64,000 nucleotides of DNA from Desulfovibrio subterraneus (GCF_013340285.1 NZ_BLVO01000013.1:231574-295573), one strand, 5' to 3'; numbered from the stretch's first letter, positions 30,325 to 39,149 are shown. Notes: generated by a model from the sequence alone, not told the origin. Numbers and translations are program-made.

Positions 30325-31300
30325 TGTGAAGGGAGCTGGCTGGACAGGGCGCGATGACGTGTTTGTTCATGTCCACAAGTGTGTCCATTCGTTGTCCATC
30401 CAGTCCGCAGGCCCCTGTATCTTGCCCAACTCGAATGAAGGAACACGCGCCCGCCCCTTGGTTGGGTGCGCTGACCGCATGCCGCTGAAGATACAAGGGG
30501 GCGCAACGTTACAAATGTGGGGGCAGGGGGGCGATTAATGCCTACTTTGTCCTGAAACTCTCTCGTCTCTTTGGCACGCCCGTCGGGATTTGTCTCAGGC
30601 TCCAACAGGCTCACGATTTGTCGACGTGCTATTTGAGTAGACCTTGGGGAAGATTGTTGAACGCATGAAACGCCCTGATGAAGACTTGAAAACGCAACTA
30701 ATCACCGAACTGCAAGGCCAATGCCTCCTGACTTGATAGCCGCAGGAAAAGTATTTGATATTATGTGGTTAGGCGTTCGATGTTATGGAGGCTCGCTCAC
30801 CCACTTGCATCAGAACCCGAAACGGATATTGGCCGGGAGCCCACGGACGAAATCGTCATTGCTGCTGATCTTGCCGACCTCGTGGTCGTCAAAAATAGTG
30901 CCCCGCGATGGCTTCACTTTCCTTGCCATGGGGTTCTCTGGCGCTCGTGCTGCCGGTTTTCCGGGACCGTCGTGCGTTCGAAAAAAACAACAGGTGGATG
31001 TCGCCAAGACACTTGCCGGAGCCGTGAGGTCCCAGCATGGCTACGTCCCGCTTTCCAGATTTATCAACCCTGTGGATCGGTCGGGGCTGCTTGCTTTCCT
31101 GCCGCAGGTGCACTTTCTGCTATGAGCGGCAGGAACCTCACAGACAGATGGAGGATTCCTTTGTGGTTCGTCTAGGAGTCAAGGCGTCGTTGTTGTACGT
31201 GTGGTTTCGGGGGGGGCATGGTGGCAGAGCCTTGGCCGACCACAGGTCTGCGCGGCTCCTTGAGACGGAGTTCGGCTCCGGGGAGCGTTCGGGATGGTTT
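30325..31300. other. Intergenic region with a dispersed repeat and gene debris
   Basis: 976 bp without a convincing gene. The left part carries a copy of a repeat that recurs at 37192. Around 30889-31113 the minus strand can be read as a degenerate P-loop stretch (MLGPHGSGK) reminiscent of IstB-type transposition ATPases, but frames are broken on all sides. The overlapping plus-strand frames (30721-31175) have no ribosome binding site. Confidence 0.4.
30447..30532. repeat. Dispersed intergenic repeat, copy 1
   Basis: About 86 bp beginning GCGCCCGCCCCTTGGTTGGG, then a variable base, then GCATGCCGCTGAAG, ACAAGGGGGCG and ACAAA-GTGGGGGCAGGGG. The same blocks occur in the same order at 37192-37277. 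Its function is unknown. Confidence 0.7.
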
Positions 31301-31948
31301 TTACTCTCGCCCGTTGATGGCGAATTTGCGCAGGGTGCGCACGTTCGCTAACCCCAGCTTGTTGACCATCCGCGTCAGATACGTCTCCACCGTTCTTGGG
31401 CTGATACCGAGTTTTTCGGCAACTTCCATGTTGCTCTCACCGCGTGCCATGGCCGAGAAGATGGCCCGTTCCTGATCGCTGAGCAGAAAGAGCGGGTCCG
31501 CAGTCGAAGTGCCAGCCGCTTCGTCCAGACTTAATCCGGCGCGGTCGCTCACAAAGCGTTCACCGCGCAACACACCCAGTATCCCTTCCAGCAATACACC
31601 GGGGTCCTCGCGCTTGGTCACATAGCCGTTCGCACCGCAACGCAGCGCACGATCTATGGTGCCGGGATCTTCGTGCATGGAATAGATCAGGGTGCGGACA
31701 CCGTGTTCGGCCAGATCGGCAAGCAGGTCAAGACCGCTGCCGTCGGCCAGTGAAAGGTCCAGCAACGCGAGGTCAAAGGCAGCCTGTTCGAGGCATTCCT
31801 TGGCATCGGAGCGGGTTCCGGCCTCCACGCCGGGAGTATAGCCGTTTGATTCCAACAGCAAGTTCAGCCCCTGACGTACGGCAGGGTGATCGTCTACGAG
31901 CAGAAAACGAAGGTTGGCGTGCGTATGGGATGGGTCAGCGGGAAGCAT
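31301..31948 (-). CDS. LuxR/NarL-family response regulator
   Basis: DNA-binding regulator of 215 residues. The receiver domain starts RFLLVDDHPAVRQGLNLLLE, with phospho-acceptor Asp in LALLDLSLADG. The C-terminal helix-turn-helix reads LSDQERAIFSAMARGESNME and EKLGISPRTVETYLTRMVNK. I chose ATG 31948, with AAGGAG 11 bases upstream; the frame extends 25 codons further but that part lies inside the kinase gene. It overlaps the upstream 7TMR kinase gene by 14 bp, so they form a two-component pair. Confidence 0.9.
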   Translation of the reverse strand: MLPADPSHTHANLRFLLVDDHPAVRQGLNLLLESNGYTPGVEAGTRSDAKECLEQAAFDLALLDLSLADGSGLDLLADLAEHGVRTLIYSMHEDPGTIDRALRCGANGYVTKREDPGVLLEGILGVLRGERFVSDRAGLSLDEAAGTSTADPLFLLSDQERAIFSAMARGESNMEVAEKLGISPRTVETYLTRMVNKLGLANVRTLRKFAINGRE

Positions 31949-34025
31949 CGGGGGGTGTTCTCCTTGTGGAGGTGGGGGAAATATGCTTGTCGCACGGGGC
32001 TGCGCAGGTGACGATGGTGCCACCCCGCGGGGCGTCCTCTATAGTCAGTTTGGCATGGATGACACCGGCACGGTGGGCCATGATGCCAAGGCCGAGCCCT
32101 CCCGACCGGGAACCCTGCCGTGCAGAGGCTGTGCGGCCAATGCCGTCGTCTTGAACGGTCAGGGTGACGCCATTCAGGACGGGGCAGCACAGCTTCAGGC
32201 GGATAGTGCGTGCCTGTGCGTGTTTAGCCGCGTTGGTCAGCGCTTCCTGCGCAATGCGGTACAGCGTGCGCATGTTGGGATTGGTGCATTGCCCGCAGTG
32301 GCGGCGCATATCGAGCCGCACGTCTATGCCCGTATCCTTGGCAATACGTCGGGCCAGATCGTCCAGCGAGGGGCCGGGCATCGCGGGGTCGTGTTCTACG
32401 GGCCAGAGTCCGCGCGAGGTGCGGTATGCATCGTCGGTAGAGGCATCCAAGAGAGCTGCAAGGCTGGCCATGGTCGTGGCTTCATCCGTTCCGGCAAGCC
32501 TCTTGTTCAGAATGGATGCGCGCAGCCGGGCTCCGGTGAGTTTCTGGCACAGGCCGTCATGCAGTTCGTGGCTGATGCGCCTGCGTTCTTCCTCGCTGAT
32601 GTTGATCACTTCCTGTTCAAGCCGATTGCGTTCTTCCATCTCGGCCAAGAGAGACTGGTTCTTGAGCTCAAGTTCCTCGGAGAGTTTTCCCACGGACATA
32701 AATGCATGGCTGAACCGTTTGGCCAGCGCCAGCGATTGGGTAACAACCAGAAAGAGCATGCCAAATTCGATCAGATAAGGCGTGTTGATATGCTTGGTAT
32801 GGGAGAGACCGTCGTTCATGCTGGCAAGCAGGGATACCCCGCTGCCGAGCAGTAGTAGCCCTGCGCCGTTCATTCCTCGCCGTGCGCAGGCGAACAGACG
32901 CAGGACGTAATAGATGGCGCAGCCCAACCCGATAAAAATGCTGAATGCGATGTATTGGGAAATGCGGTGGTCTGGCGCGATCGGCAGCAACAGAAGGAAT
33001 ATCACGAAGCGCAGGTCAACAAGATAGCGGACGGCAGGGTGGAAGACCTTTGGATAGAGTGAGTGGTAGAACCGGAAGAGCATGGGAGCGCAGGCCATAT
33101 AGAAAAAGAGGGGGATGTATTCAGACCACTGAGGCGGCAGGGGAGGAATAAACCGGCGAATAGCCCAGAAGGACGTGTTGGAGGTCATGCTGAAGCACAA
33201 TATGCATAGACAGAGGCCGCTGAAGTACGCCGCAGCAATCTGCATCCTGTCCAGATAAAACAGGAAGAGGTGGTACAGCAGGGTGACCAGCAGGCAGCCT
33301 GCGAAGAAGTAGGAAAAAGTCCAGGTTCTGTCGCGGTCGGCTTCCAGAACACCGGGCGGGGCAAGCAGTAGCCCCTCCGGCACGCCCCCGGCGCGGAAAT
33401 GATGGTTGGATATCTGGAGCACAAGTTCCAGATCCTCTCCTTTAGGGGTGATGCTGGCCAGCACCAGCGATCGCAGAGGCGTCTCGCTGTATGCATCCGT
33501 GCCCACGACGCCATTGCTCGCCACGAGCTGACCGTTGGCCCACAAGCGGTAGGCCATGGGAATGTCAAAGAGCCGCAAGGTAAGCGCGTTTGCTCCCGGC
33601 CAGAGGCGCAGACGCAGACGCAGGGTGGCCTGCCCTGTGCCGCCCAGCTTTTCACCATTCACGAGCATCCCCTTCCATGTGCCGGGCAGCGAAATCAGAC
33701 CTGATGGTGAAGGAGCGGTGTTTGCAGACAAGTCCTGCGGCGTCAGCAGACGGTTCCAGTAGAATTCCCACGCACCGTCCAGCCGGGCGGGACCCATGGT
33801 CACCGGATCAAAGCTCCGCAGGTCCAGCACGCCGTTTTCGGCCCGCAGGTCATCGGCCGCCCTTGCCTGGCCGTACGGCAGCAGGAGAAAAACGACCACA
33901 AGCAACAGTGCCATAAATTGTGGAGCGATGTGGAATGCTCGGACCATCCGGGGCGGGAAGGAAGAGCGCGGTGCGTTTTTGTTCATCATTGGTCCGTACA
34001 GGGTGGGATAGGGCACGCGCTTCAT
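31935..34025 (-). CDS. 7TMR-DISM sensor histidine kinase (NarX/DesK type)
   Basis: Inner-membrane kinase of 696 residues. It has a signal-like helix (about 38-57, FMALLLVVVFLLLPYGQARA), an extracytoplasmic jelly-roll-like 7TMR-DISM domain (58-225), seven membrane helices at about 230-440, and a short coiled coil. A HisKA_3 dimerisation domain with SEEERRRISHELHDGLCQKL follows, then an ATPase domain with EALTNAAKHAQAR, DDGIGR and GLGLGIMAHRAGV. HisKA_3 kinases pair with LuxR-type regulators, as here. The jelly-roll fold often binds carbohydrate or similar small molecules; the actual signal is unknown. Confidence 0.92.
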   Translation of the reverse strand: MKRVPYPTLYGPMMNKNAPRSSFPPRMVRAFHIAPQFMALLLVVVFLLLPYGQARAADDLRAENGVLDLRSFDPVTMGPARLDGAWEFYWNRLLTPQDLSANTAPSPSGLISLPGTWKGMLVNGEKLGGTGQATLRLRLRLWPGANALTLRLFDIPMAYRLWANGQLVASNGVVGTDAYSETPLRSLVLASITPKGEDLELVLQISNHHFRAGGVPEGLLLAPPGVLEADRDRTWTFSYFFAGCLLVTLLYHLFLFYLDRMQIAAAYFSGLCLCILCFSMTSNTSFWAIRRFIPPLPPQWSEYIPLFFYMACAPMLFRFYHSLYPKVFHPAVRYLVDLRFVIFLLLLPIAPDHRISQYIAFSIFIGLGCAIYYVLRLFACARRGMNGAGLLLLGSGVSLLASMNDGLSHTKHINTPYLIEFGMLFLVVTQSLALAKRFSHAFMSVGKLSEELELKNQSLLAEMEERNRLEQEVINISEEERRRISHELHDGLCQKLTGARLRASILNKRLAGTDEATTMASLAALLDASTDDAYRTSRGLWPVEHDPAMPGPSLDDLARRIAKDTGIDVRLDMRRHCGQCTNPNMRTLYRIAQEALTNAAKHAQARTIRLKLCCPVLNGVTLTVQDDGIGRTASARQGSRSGGLGLGIMAHRAGVIHAKLTIEDAPRGGTIVTCAAPCDKHISPTSTRRTPPDASR

Positions 34026-34170
34026 GCGACAGACGGACTATATAGAGGGAGGGGAGATCTTTCAATCCCCCCAACATATTCCTAAAAGACAGGCCGCCCA
34101 GACCAATCGGGTATGGCACCCTCAACGGTTAACGGCCTGCCACATCCAAGAGCACAAGGCATTATCCCAA

Positions 34171-34189
34171 CCGCAGAGCATGTCTGCGG
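34171..34189 (-). terminator. Hairpin directly after the autotransporter stop
   Basis: 7-bp arms CCGCAGA and TCTGCGG around GCATG, starting at the base after the stop codon. TTGGGATAATG follows on the minus strand, so it is at best a weak terminator. Confidence 0.4.
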
Positions 34190-36358
34190 CTAGAATTCAT
34201 ATTTGATCTGCAAACTGCCGGTCACGCCCTCGCGTTTACCCACAGCATTCTGTACGCCGAGGTCAAAGGACACGGGTAACGATGCCGACGGCTTGTACAC
34301 AATCCCCAGCTCGCCGATGCCGGTATCGCCGCCCATGGATGGGGCCTTCATGTCATACCCGTTGGTGCTGGCGCGGGCCTTGCCATCAAACTCATGCTCA
34401 TAGGCCGCGCCAATGTACGGGGTGATATATTCATTCACCATGTAGCTGAAGCGCGAGCCAAGACGCAGGCGGCTGGAGTCCACATCCTTGAAGTCGATGG
34501 GGTCGCCGGTAGACAGCGTGACGGAGTCGCCCTCCTGCCGCGTCCAGAAGTATTTGCCGGAGAGGTCAAGCGAGGCATTCTCTGTCATGTTCCAGACATA
34601 CCCGGTTCCCAGATGCGCACCGTAATACATGGATGAGGAATCGTATTCTGCACTGCGCCCGGCGGCATCGCGCAGGTCGGAACTTTCGTATTCGTTATGC
34701 AACTTACCCGCCCGGGCCGATGCTTCAATATAGATATGGCCGGGGCCGGTATCGTCCAAATCCATACGACCGAGAACGCCACCACCCTCGTAGCGGGTGC
34801 TGCCGTCCCCTTCGACCGAAGCTGCCCCGCTGAACGAGTTATAGGTACTGTATGAGCCGGTGCCGTATTCAAAAAACGGCCCGAACGTCACACGGCCAAG
34901 CGGAACATTGGTTCCCCAAGCCAGACCTGCCATAAGGGATGCGCTGTGCATATCCACATGCGAGCCGGTATTGTAGCGCATGGAACCGCCGGAAACCGCC
35001 CCAAAACCGGCCATGGCACCGCCGCCAGCAGCAGACCCGCCTTTGGCCGCAGAAACGGCAGAATCCATCCCCTGTCCGGCGGCCACGTCCGCACCTTGCG
35101 TTACCATGCCCATGCCGGAAACAAAGCCCTCTGAAAGCGCCTTGGTCTGTTCGTTCACTGTGGGTACCGCATCGGCAGATACCGTGGCTAACAGCTTGTT
35201 GTTTTCGGTTGTGATGTCAAAGTTATATACCAGAGTTACGCCCTGCATACCCGTACCGCTCGCACTGGAGTTGAGGCCGCTGTTCGTGATCAAGGTTCCG
35301 GCATCAATAAGTGTTACGGTATCGCCGATCTGCAGAGGTGAAGAGCTGCCGTCAATGCCCACATTGATAACGGAAGATCGCCCTGAGCTGCCGGTCAGGT
35401 CTGCCGTGCCGGTCACGGTCATCACCGTATCGCCTGCTGACAATGAAGAAGGTAGATAGAAGTTAAGGTACTGAAAGTTAGCAATATTATTTACCGTCAG
35501 ACCGGAGGTTTTCACATTCAGGGTATTGCCTGTGAATGCGTCACCACTGGTAGTCATACTCAAATAGCCACCATAGAGGTTCGCGGCGGAGAGGTCCGGA
35601 GAACCACTGATGGTCACGATATTATTTGTGGCTACGCCGGTACCATAGGGGGCAGTGACGGCTCCGCCGATAACGCTACCTACAGTACCGCCGCTGATAT
35701 TAATGATATTGCCGGAGGCTGTATGTGTTCCCCCCAGATAGTTGGCAACGGCATATCCTCCATAAAGGTTGCTTATGGTACCGCCACTGAGGTTAACTGT
35801 ATTTCCGGAAGCAGTGGCAGAGGCAGGGCCGACCATGCTGTCCACATGGGCAAGGCCACCAAATGCGGAACTCGCTGTCCCACCGTTGATGGTCACGGTA
35901 TTCCCAGAAGCTGTCATGGACCAAGGGTTTACGCTCTTGGCATATCCACCAAATATCTGGATAGCACTGCTACCTATAAATCCAGCCCCAATTGTCACGG
36001 TATTGCCGTTGGATTCTACAGCAAGTTCGGTTGTAATTCCGTTAAAATACCCACCATATATTCCGGTATCGACAACACCACCATTGATATTGACTGTATT
36101 TCCATAGGCATAAATATTCTCGGCATGACTTGCTATGTTATTTGTCCCACCGATACTTATGGGACCATCTAAAAACGGAGCGTTACCTATAACATCCCTA
36201 TAGTTTGAGCTATAATTCACGGTAGCTGCGTTGGCATTCTGTGGAAGTGCAAAGATGAATCCAAGAGATGTGAGAGCGAAATACAGTATGGCAGCGCAAG
36301 GCAGTGAGGGTAACTTCACGTCGTGTAGTGAAGAGGTAGGCTCTTTGAAAATAAACAT
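34190..36358 (-). CDS. Autotransporter (type Va) with repetitive passenger
   Basis: 722-residue secreted protein. A long signal region (residues 1-44) ends PQNANAA. The passenger (45-390) is a repetitive beta-solenoid in which GNTVxIxGG and xxxxGGYA units recur about every 25-30 residues. The C-terminal 270 residues form the beta-barrel (SMRYNTGSHVDMHSASLMAG onward), ending in the expected phenylalanine (LQIKYEF). The mature passenger would be on the cell surface. No protease triad was seen, so an adhesin-like or self-associating role is more likely. RBS GGAGC lies six bases before ATG, and a palindrome is about 70 bp upstream. Confidence 0.9.
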   Translation of the reverse strand: MFIFKEPTSSLHDVKLPSLPCAAILYFALTSLGFIFALPQNANAATVNYSSNYRDVIGNAPFLDGPISIGGTNNIASHAENIYAYGNTVNINGGVVDTGIYGGYFNGITTELAVESNGNTVTIGAGFIGSSAIQIFGGYAKSVNPWSMTASGNTVTINGGTASSAFGGLAHVDSMVGPASATASGNTVNLSGGTISNLYGGYAVANYLGGTHTASGNIINISGGTVGSVIGGAVTAPYGTGVATNNIVTISGSPDLSAANLYGGYLSMTTSGDAFTGNTLNVKTSGLTVNNIANFQYLNFYLPSSLSAGDTVMTVTGTADLTGSSGRSSVINVGIDGSSSPLQIGDTVTLIDAGTLITNSGLNSSASGTGMQGVTLVYNFDITTENNKLLATVSADAVPTVNEQTKALSEGFVSGMGMVTQGADVAAGQGMDSAVSAAKGGSAAGGGAMAGFGAVSGGSMRYNTGSHVDMHSASLMAGLAWGTNVPLGRVTFGPFFEYGTGSYSTYNSFSGAASVEGDGSTRYEGGGVLGRMDLDDTGPGHIYIEASARAGKLHNEYESSDLRDAAGRSAEYDSSSMYYGAHLGTGYVWNMTENASLDLSGKYFWTRQEGDSVTLSTGDPIDFKDVDSSRLRLGSRFSYMVNEYITPYIGAAYEHEFDGKARASTNGYDMKAPSMGGDTGIGELGIVYKPSASLPVSFDLGVQNAVGKREGVTGSLQIKYEF

Positions 36359-36428
36359 TTTCTGCTCCAGATATTTTTCTTTTATTTCATCTATCTCGAT
36401 GATTTTCGGTACAAAATGTGCGTGTTGT

Positions 36429-36446
36429 AAGTAGCTGGAGCTACTT
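36429..36446. promoter_or_regulatory. Perfect palindrome upstream of the autotransporter gene
   Basis: AAGTAGCT-GG-AGCTACTT, 8-bp arms with a 2-base centre, 71-88 bp upstream of the autotransporter ATG. Size and position suit an operator for a dimeric regulator; the regulator is unknown. Confidence 0.5.
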
Positions 36447-37191
36447 TGGTCACCCTTGAAAAGCTCAATTGGCGGGCTAAGGCAGCCCTGGGTCTGCGTT
36501 GCACTTCAATGTCAAGGCAAAGAACACCAAGGCGACCAGCGGATCAGCCCGGCGATGAAAAAAGGACGGTCGGCAGAGTATAGTAAAGATGCGGTGAACT
36601 CCTTGGGTTGCGCTGGAGATTGCTTTGTCTTCACAGACTCCTGCGCGCATGGATATTGTTGCTCCCCCCTTAATCCATCCGTGGGTGTCCGTCTGTCCGG
36701 GAAAACACGTACAGAAGCAATTTGTCAGGATTGTTGAAAGATCGGCTCGGCCAGACGTTCCATTTCTGCATCCGCAATCGCGGCGGGCCGCATCTGCCCA
36801 AGGCCCACTGTGCCGGTGGTGCCTGGTTCACGTCCTGACTCGTGCTACCCCCTTATGTGTTGTCCATGGGCAACATCCATCCAGCCCGCTGGCTGTGCCT
36901 CTTGCCTATTTCGGGCGAAAGATCACGCGCCGCATCTTTGCCGAACAGGGTGGGGCTGCCCCCGTACTTGCTTGGACGAAGCAGCTAGGAACACGCCAAA
37001 ATTCTGGACGATTTTCTAATTTCTAGTTTTTCCGTAGCCCCAACCGCGAGAACCATGTACTGAAACCGCCCCCTGGGAACTCAGGTCGCCGGGAGGACTC
37101 GTGGGGTATGGTGCCGCCCTTTAGAGATTGCGCGGTTTCCTTGAGTAGAGGGGGGAGGGGGGAAAGAGGGAGAGCGCCCTCCTGATTGGAT

Positions 37192-37277
37192 GCGCCCGCC
37201 CCTTGGTTGGGCGCACTGATCGCATGCCGCTGAAGGTCACAAGGGGGCGTCTCGTCACAAAGGTGGGGCAGGGGTGG
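37192..37277. repeat. Dispersed intergenic repeat, copy 2
   Basis: Matches the element at 30447-30532 over its whole length, with scattered substitutions. It begins with the same 20 bases, GCGCCCGCCCCTTGGTTGGG, and keeps GCATGCCGCTGAAG and ACAAGGGGGCG. Confidence 0.7.
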
Positions 37278-37293
37278 CCGGTATGGGGCCGCC

Positions 37294-37545
37294 ATGATGG
37301 ACGGCCCACAATCTTCGCATGGCTCAATGGCTATGCCTGATGGGACGTGGGGCTACTCTACTGATGCAATCAGGGCTGAGCGAGACAGGCTGCTCGCCTC
37401 ATGTGACTTTACCCAGTTGCCCGATGCTCCTCTCTCCGCAGCCCAGAAGGAAAAATGGAGCGCATATCGGCAGGCGCTGCGGGATATCTCTCTGCAGGCT
37501 GGTTTCCCTAATTCCGTTGTCTGGCCCATCGCACCGGAGGCGTAG
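37294..37545 (+). pseudogene. C-terminal remnant of a phage tail fibre assembly protein
   Basis: 83 residues that match only the C-terminal part of Caudovirales tail fibre assembly chaperones: DGTWGYSTDAIRAERDRLLA, then PDAPLSAAQKEKWSAYRQAL and the ending AGFPNSVVWP. The full prophage protein at 52330-52800 ends in the similar AGFPNEIVWPQAP. The N-terminal half is missing and there is no clear ribosome binding site. It lies on the host side of the attachment site, so it seems to be debris of an earlier prophage at the same locus rather than part of the present one. Confidence 0.7.
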
Positions 37546-37608
37546 ACCGTGCAGTTGAGGGCCATGCCGTAGAGTGGTATACAGTGGTATACAAAATGAC
37601 CAAAACGA

Positions 37609-37640
37609 AAGGGGTTGCATTGCTGCAACCCCTTGTTTTT
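37609..37640. terminator. Terminator of the host tRNA-Leu gene
   Basis: 11-bp arms AAGGGGTTGCA and TGCAACCCCTT around TTGC. TTTCGTTTT follows on the minus strand (the tRNA direction) and GTTTTTT on the plus strand. It lies just beyond the tRNA 3' end and marks this side as original chromosome. Confidence 0.8.
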
Positions 37641-37642
37641 TC

Positions 37643-37697
37643 TGGTACCGAGGGCGAGACTCGAACTCGCAAGCCCTTGCGGGCGGCGGATTTTGAG
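37643..37697 (-). other. attL: 3' part of a tRNA-Leu(CAA) gene
   Basis: On the minus strand the 55 bases begin in the anticodon loop CTCAAAA (anticodon CAA). They continue through the long variable arm of a class II tRNA and the T-arm GCGAGTTCGAGTCTCGC to the 3' end CCTCGGTACCA. The 5' half is absent: the bases to the right cannot form the D-arm or the 5' acceptor strand. A tyrosine integrase starts 130 bp away. This is the usual product of prophage insertion into a tRNA gene; the intact gene should lie at the far end of the prophage, outside the window. Confidence 0.85.
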
Positions 37698-37802
37698 AAG
37701 GAATTTGGGGGTAAAATCGAAATCCCTCGAAATAATTATACCATAAATATCAAGTAATTGTAAGCGTGTGCTTGTCGCTGCGTGTCCCTTGACCGGTGTA
37801 TT

Positions 37803-37822
37803 TACCGGGAATATACCGGGAA
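37803..37822 (+). repeat. Direct repeat over the integrase ribosome binding site
   Basis: TACCGGGAA occurs twice (37803-37811 and 37814-37822), 11 bp apart, ending four bases before the integrase ATG. Possible arm-type integrase or Xis site, or an autoregulatory operator. Confidence 0.35.
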
Positions 37823-37826
37823 CACT

Positions 37827-39149
37827 ATGAGCGAGCACGAAGCCACCAAACGCATCTGGAAGCGTCTGCCCGGCACGAAGGGAATACGCTTTTTCGAGCA
37901 TGCCATCCGCAAGCACAACAGGCGTCCTGACCGCTATTTCTCTGTGCGCTGGACGCGAAACGGGCGCGATGTGGAAGAGGGCATCGGCTGGTCCTCCGAG
38001 GGCTGGCAGACCGACACTATTATTGATGCCCGCCATACGCTGCAGAAGAACTACAAGCGCGGCCTTACGCCCTCTACCTTCGCCGAGCTGCGGGAAGAGC
38101 AGGAGAAGCAGCGCAGGGCGCGGGAAGCTGCCGATGCTGCCGAGAACGTGCAGGCCATGACCTTCCGCGAGTTCTTCGAGCGCTACTACGTGCCCTGGAA
38201 GCGTGACCGGCGCAAGCGCCGCACCTGGCTGGATGACCTGAAGCGTGCCAACCATCGCATATTCCCTTTCATGGGCGATCTGCCCCTCGATGCCATCACT
38301 TCCGAGCTGCTCGAAGAGTATATGGACGAGCTCTACGCCGACGGCCTTGCAGACGGCACGGTGCTGCACCACATCGCCATTGTCCGTTCGGTCTTCAACC
38401 GTGCGGCGAATACCACCGTGCACGGCGTGAAGGTCTTCCCCGGCGTTTCTCCCGTGGACGGCATTGAGCTGCCGCGCTCCGATAACCCCAGAACGCGTTA
38501 CCTCACCCGAGATGAAGCGGATCTGCTCCTGCAGAGTTGCCGTGAACGCGAAGCTGATGCCCCGCGCGAGAGCATTGCCGCTTCGTGGCGGGACCTGCAT
38601 GATGCCATTGTGCTGTCGCTGAACACGGGGCTGCGTCTTGGCGAGATTCAGCGCCTTGAGTGGGCGGACCTGAACTTCTTCGGGCAGACGCTCACCGTGC
38701 GGCAAATGCGCGACCGGAAGCCGGGCGGCACGGTACCGCTCAACAAAGTGGTGACCGATATGCTCAAGGGGCGTCTTGCCGTGCGGGACAAGAGCACCCC
38801 GCTGGTGTTTGTGCCCAAGGGGGCAGGGCGGTATCGTAAGATCTCTCATATGTTCCGTGACCTTGTTCTGGAGTTGGGCCTGAATGCCGACGTGACGGAC
38901 AGCAGCCAGAAGCTGGTGTTCCACTCGCTCAGGCATTCCTTTGCTTCGTGGCTGGCGTTGGCGGGCGTGGACATCTATCGCATCAAGACGCTCATGCGCC
39001 ACAAGACCATCACCATGACCATGCGCTATGCGCACCTGATTCCGGATGCCTCGCGCGGGGCAGTGGAGCTGCTGTGCGCTCCGCCCGCGGCCTCACCGAA
39101 AGTCCTTTACCTCCACCATGCCAAAACGGCGGATGGCCCAGTCTATTAG
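37827..39149 (+). CDS. int: Phage tyrosine integrase
   Basis: Site-specific recombinase that integrates and excises the prophage at tRNA-Leu. The 440 residues comprise an N-terminal arm-binding part, a SAM-like core-binding domain (about 110-205, MTFREFFERYYVPWKRDRRK) and the catalytic domain, with Arg in TGLRLGEIQRLEW, HxxR in HSLRHSFASWLALAGVD, His in LMRHKTITMTMRYAHL and the nucleophile Tyr in MRYAHL. ATG 37827 has GGGAA four bases upstream; a GTG 15 codons earlier is less likely. Its 3' end overlaps the convergent Xis-like gene by 57 bp. Confidence 0.96.
   Translation: MSEHEATKRIWKRLPGTKGIRFFEHAIRKHNRRPDRYFSVRWTRNGRDVEEGIGWSSEGWQTDTIIDARHTLQKNYKRGLTPSTFAELREEQEKQRRAREAADAAENVQAMTFREFFERYYVPWKRDRRKRRTWLDDLKRANHRIFPFMGDLPLDAITSELLEEYMDELYADGLADGTVLHHIAIVRSVFNRAANTTVHGVKVFPGVSPVDGIELPRSDNPRTRYLTRDEADLLLQSCREREADAPRESIAASWRDLHDAIVLSLNTGLRLGEIQRLEWADLNFFGQTLTVRQMRDRKPGGTVPLNKVVTDMLKGRLAVRDKSTPLVFVPKGAGRYRKISHMFRDLVLELGLNADVTDSSQKLVFHSLRHSFASWLALAGVDIYRIKTLMRHKTITMTMRYAHLIPDASRGAVELLCAPPAASPKVLYLHHAKTADGPVY

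Larger units (their letters stand above)
36359..37293. other. Intergenic region before the prophage junction
   Basis: 935 bp. It holds the autotransporter promoter region with the palindrome at 36429 and the second copy of the dispersed repeat at 37192. A 133-codon plus-strand frame at 36625-37026 has no ribosome binding site and no recognisable content. The purine-rich tract at 37145-37175 is low complexity. Confidence 0.45.

Noticed and set aside
30889-31113. Possible IstB-like ATPase remnant (MLGPHGSGK on the minus strand)
   Set aside because: Only a P-loop-like string; no neighbouring transposase, no inverted repeats, frames broken.
36625-37026. 133-codon plus-strand frame before the prophage
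   Set aside because: No ribosome binding site, no recognisable domain, composition unlike a protein.
37573-37592. Tandem AGTGGTATAC x2 near the attachment site as a transposon end
   Set aside because: Only two short copies, no inverted partner and no transposase gene.
37643-37780. Intact tRNA-Leu
   Set aside because: The D-arm, 5' acceptor strand and 5' anticodon stem cannot be formed from the sequence to the right; only the 3' part is present.
37353-39035. 560-codon open frame antisense to the integrase
   Set aside because: The integrase has all catalytic residues; the antisense frame has none and crosses the tRNA fragment.
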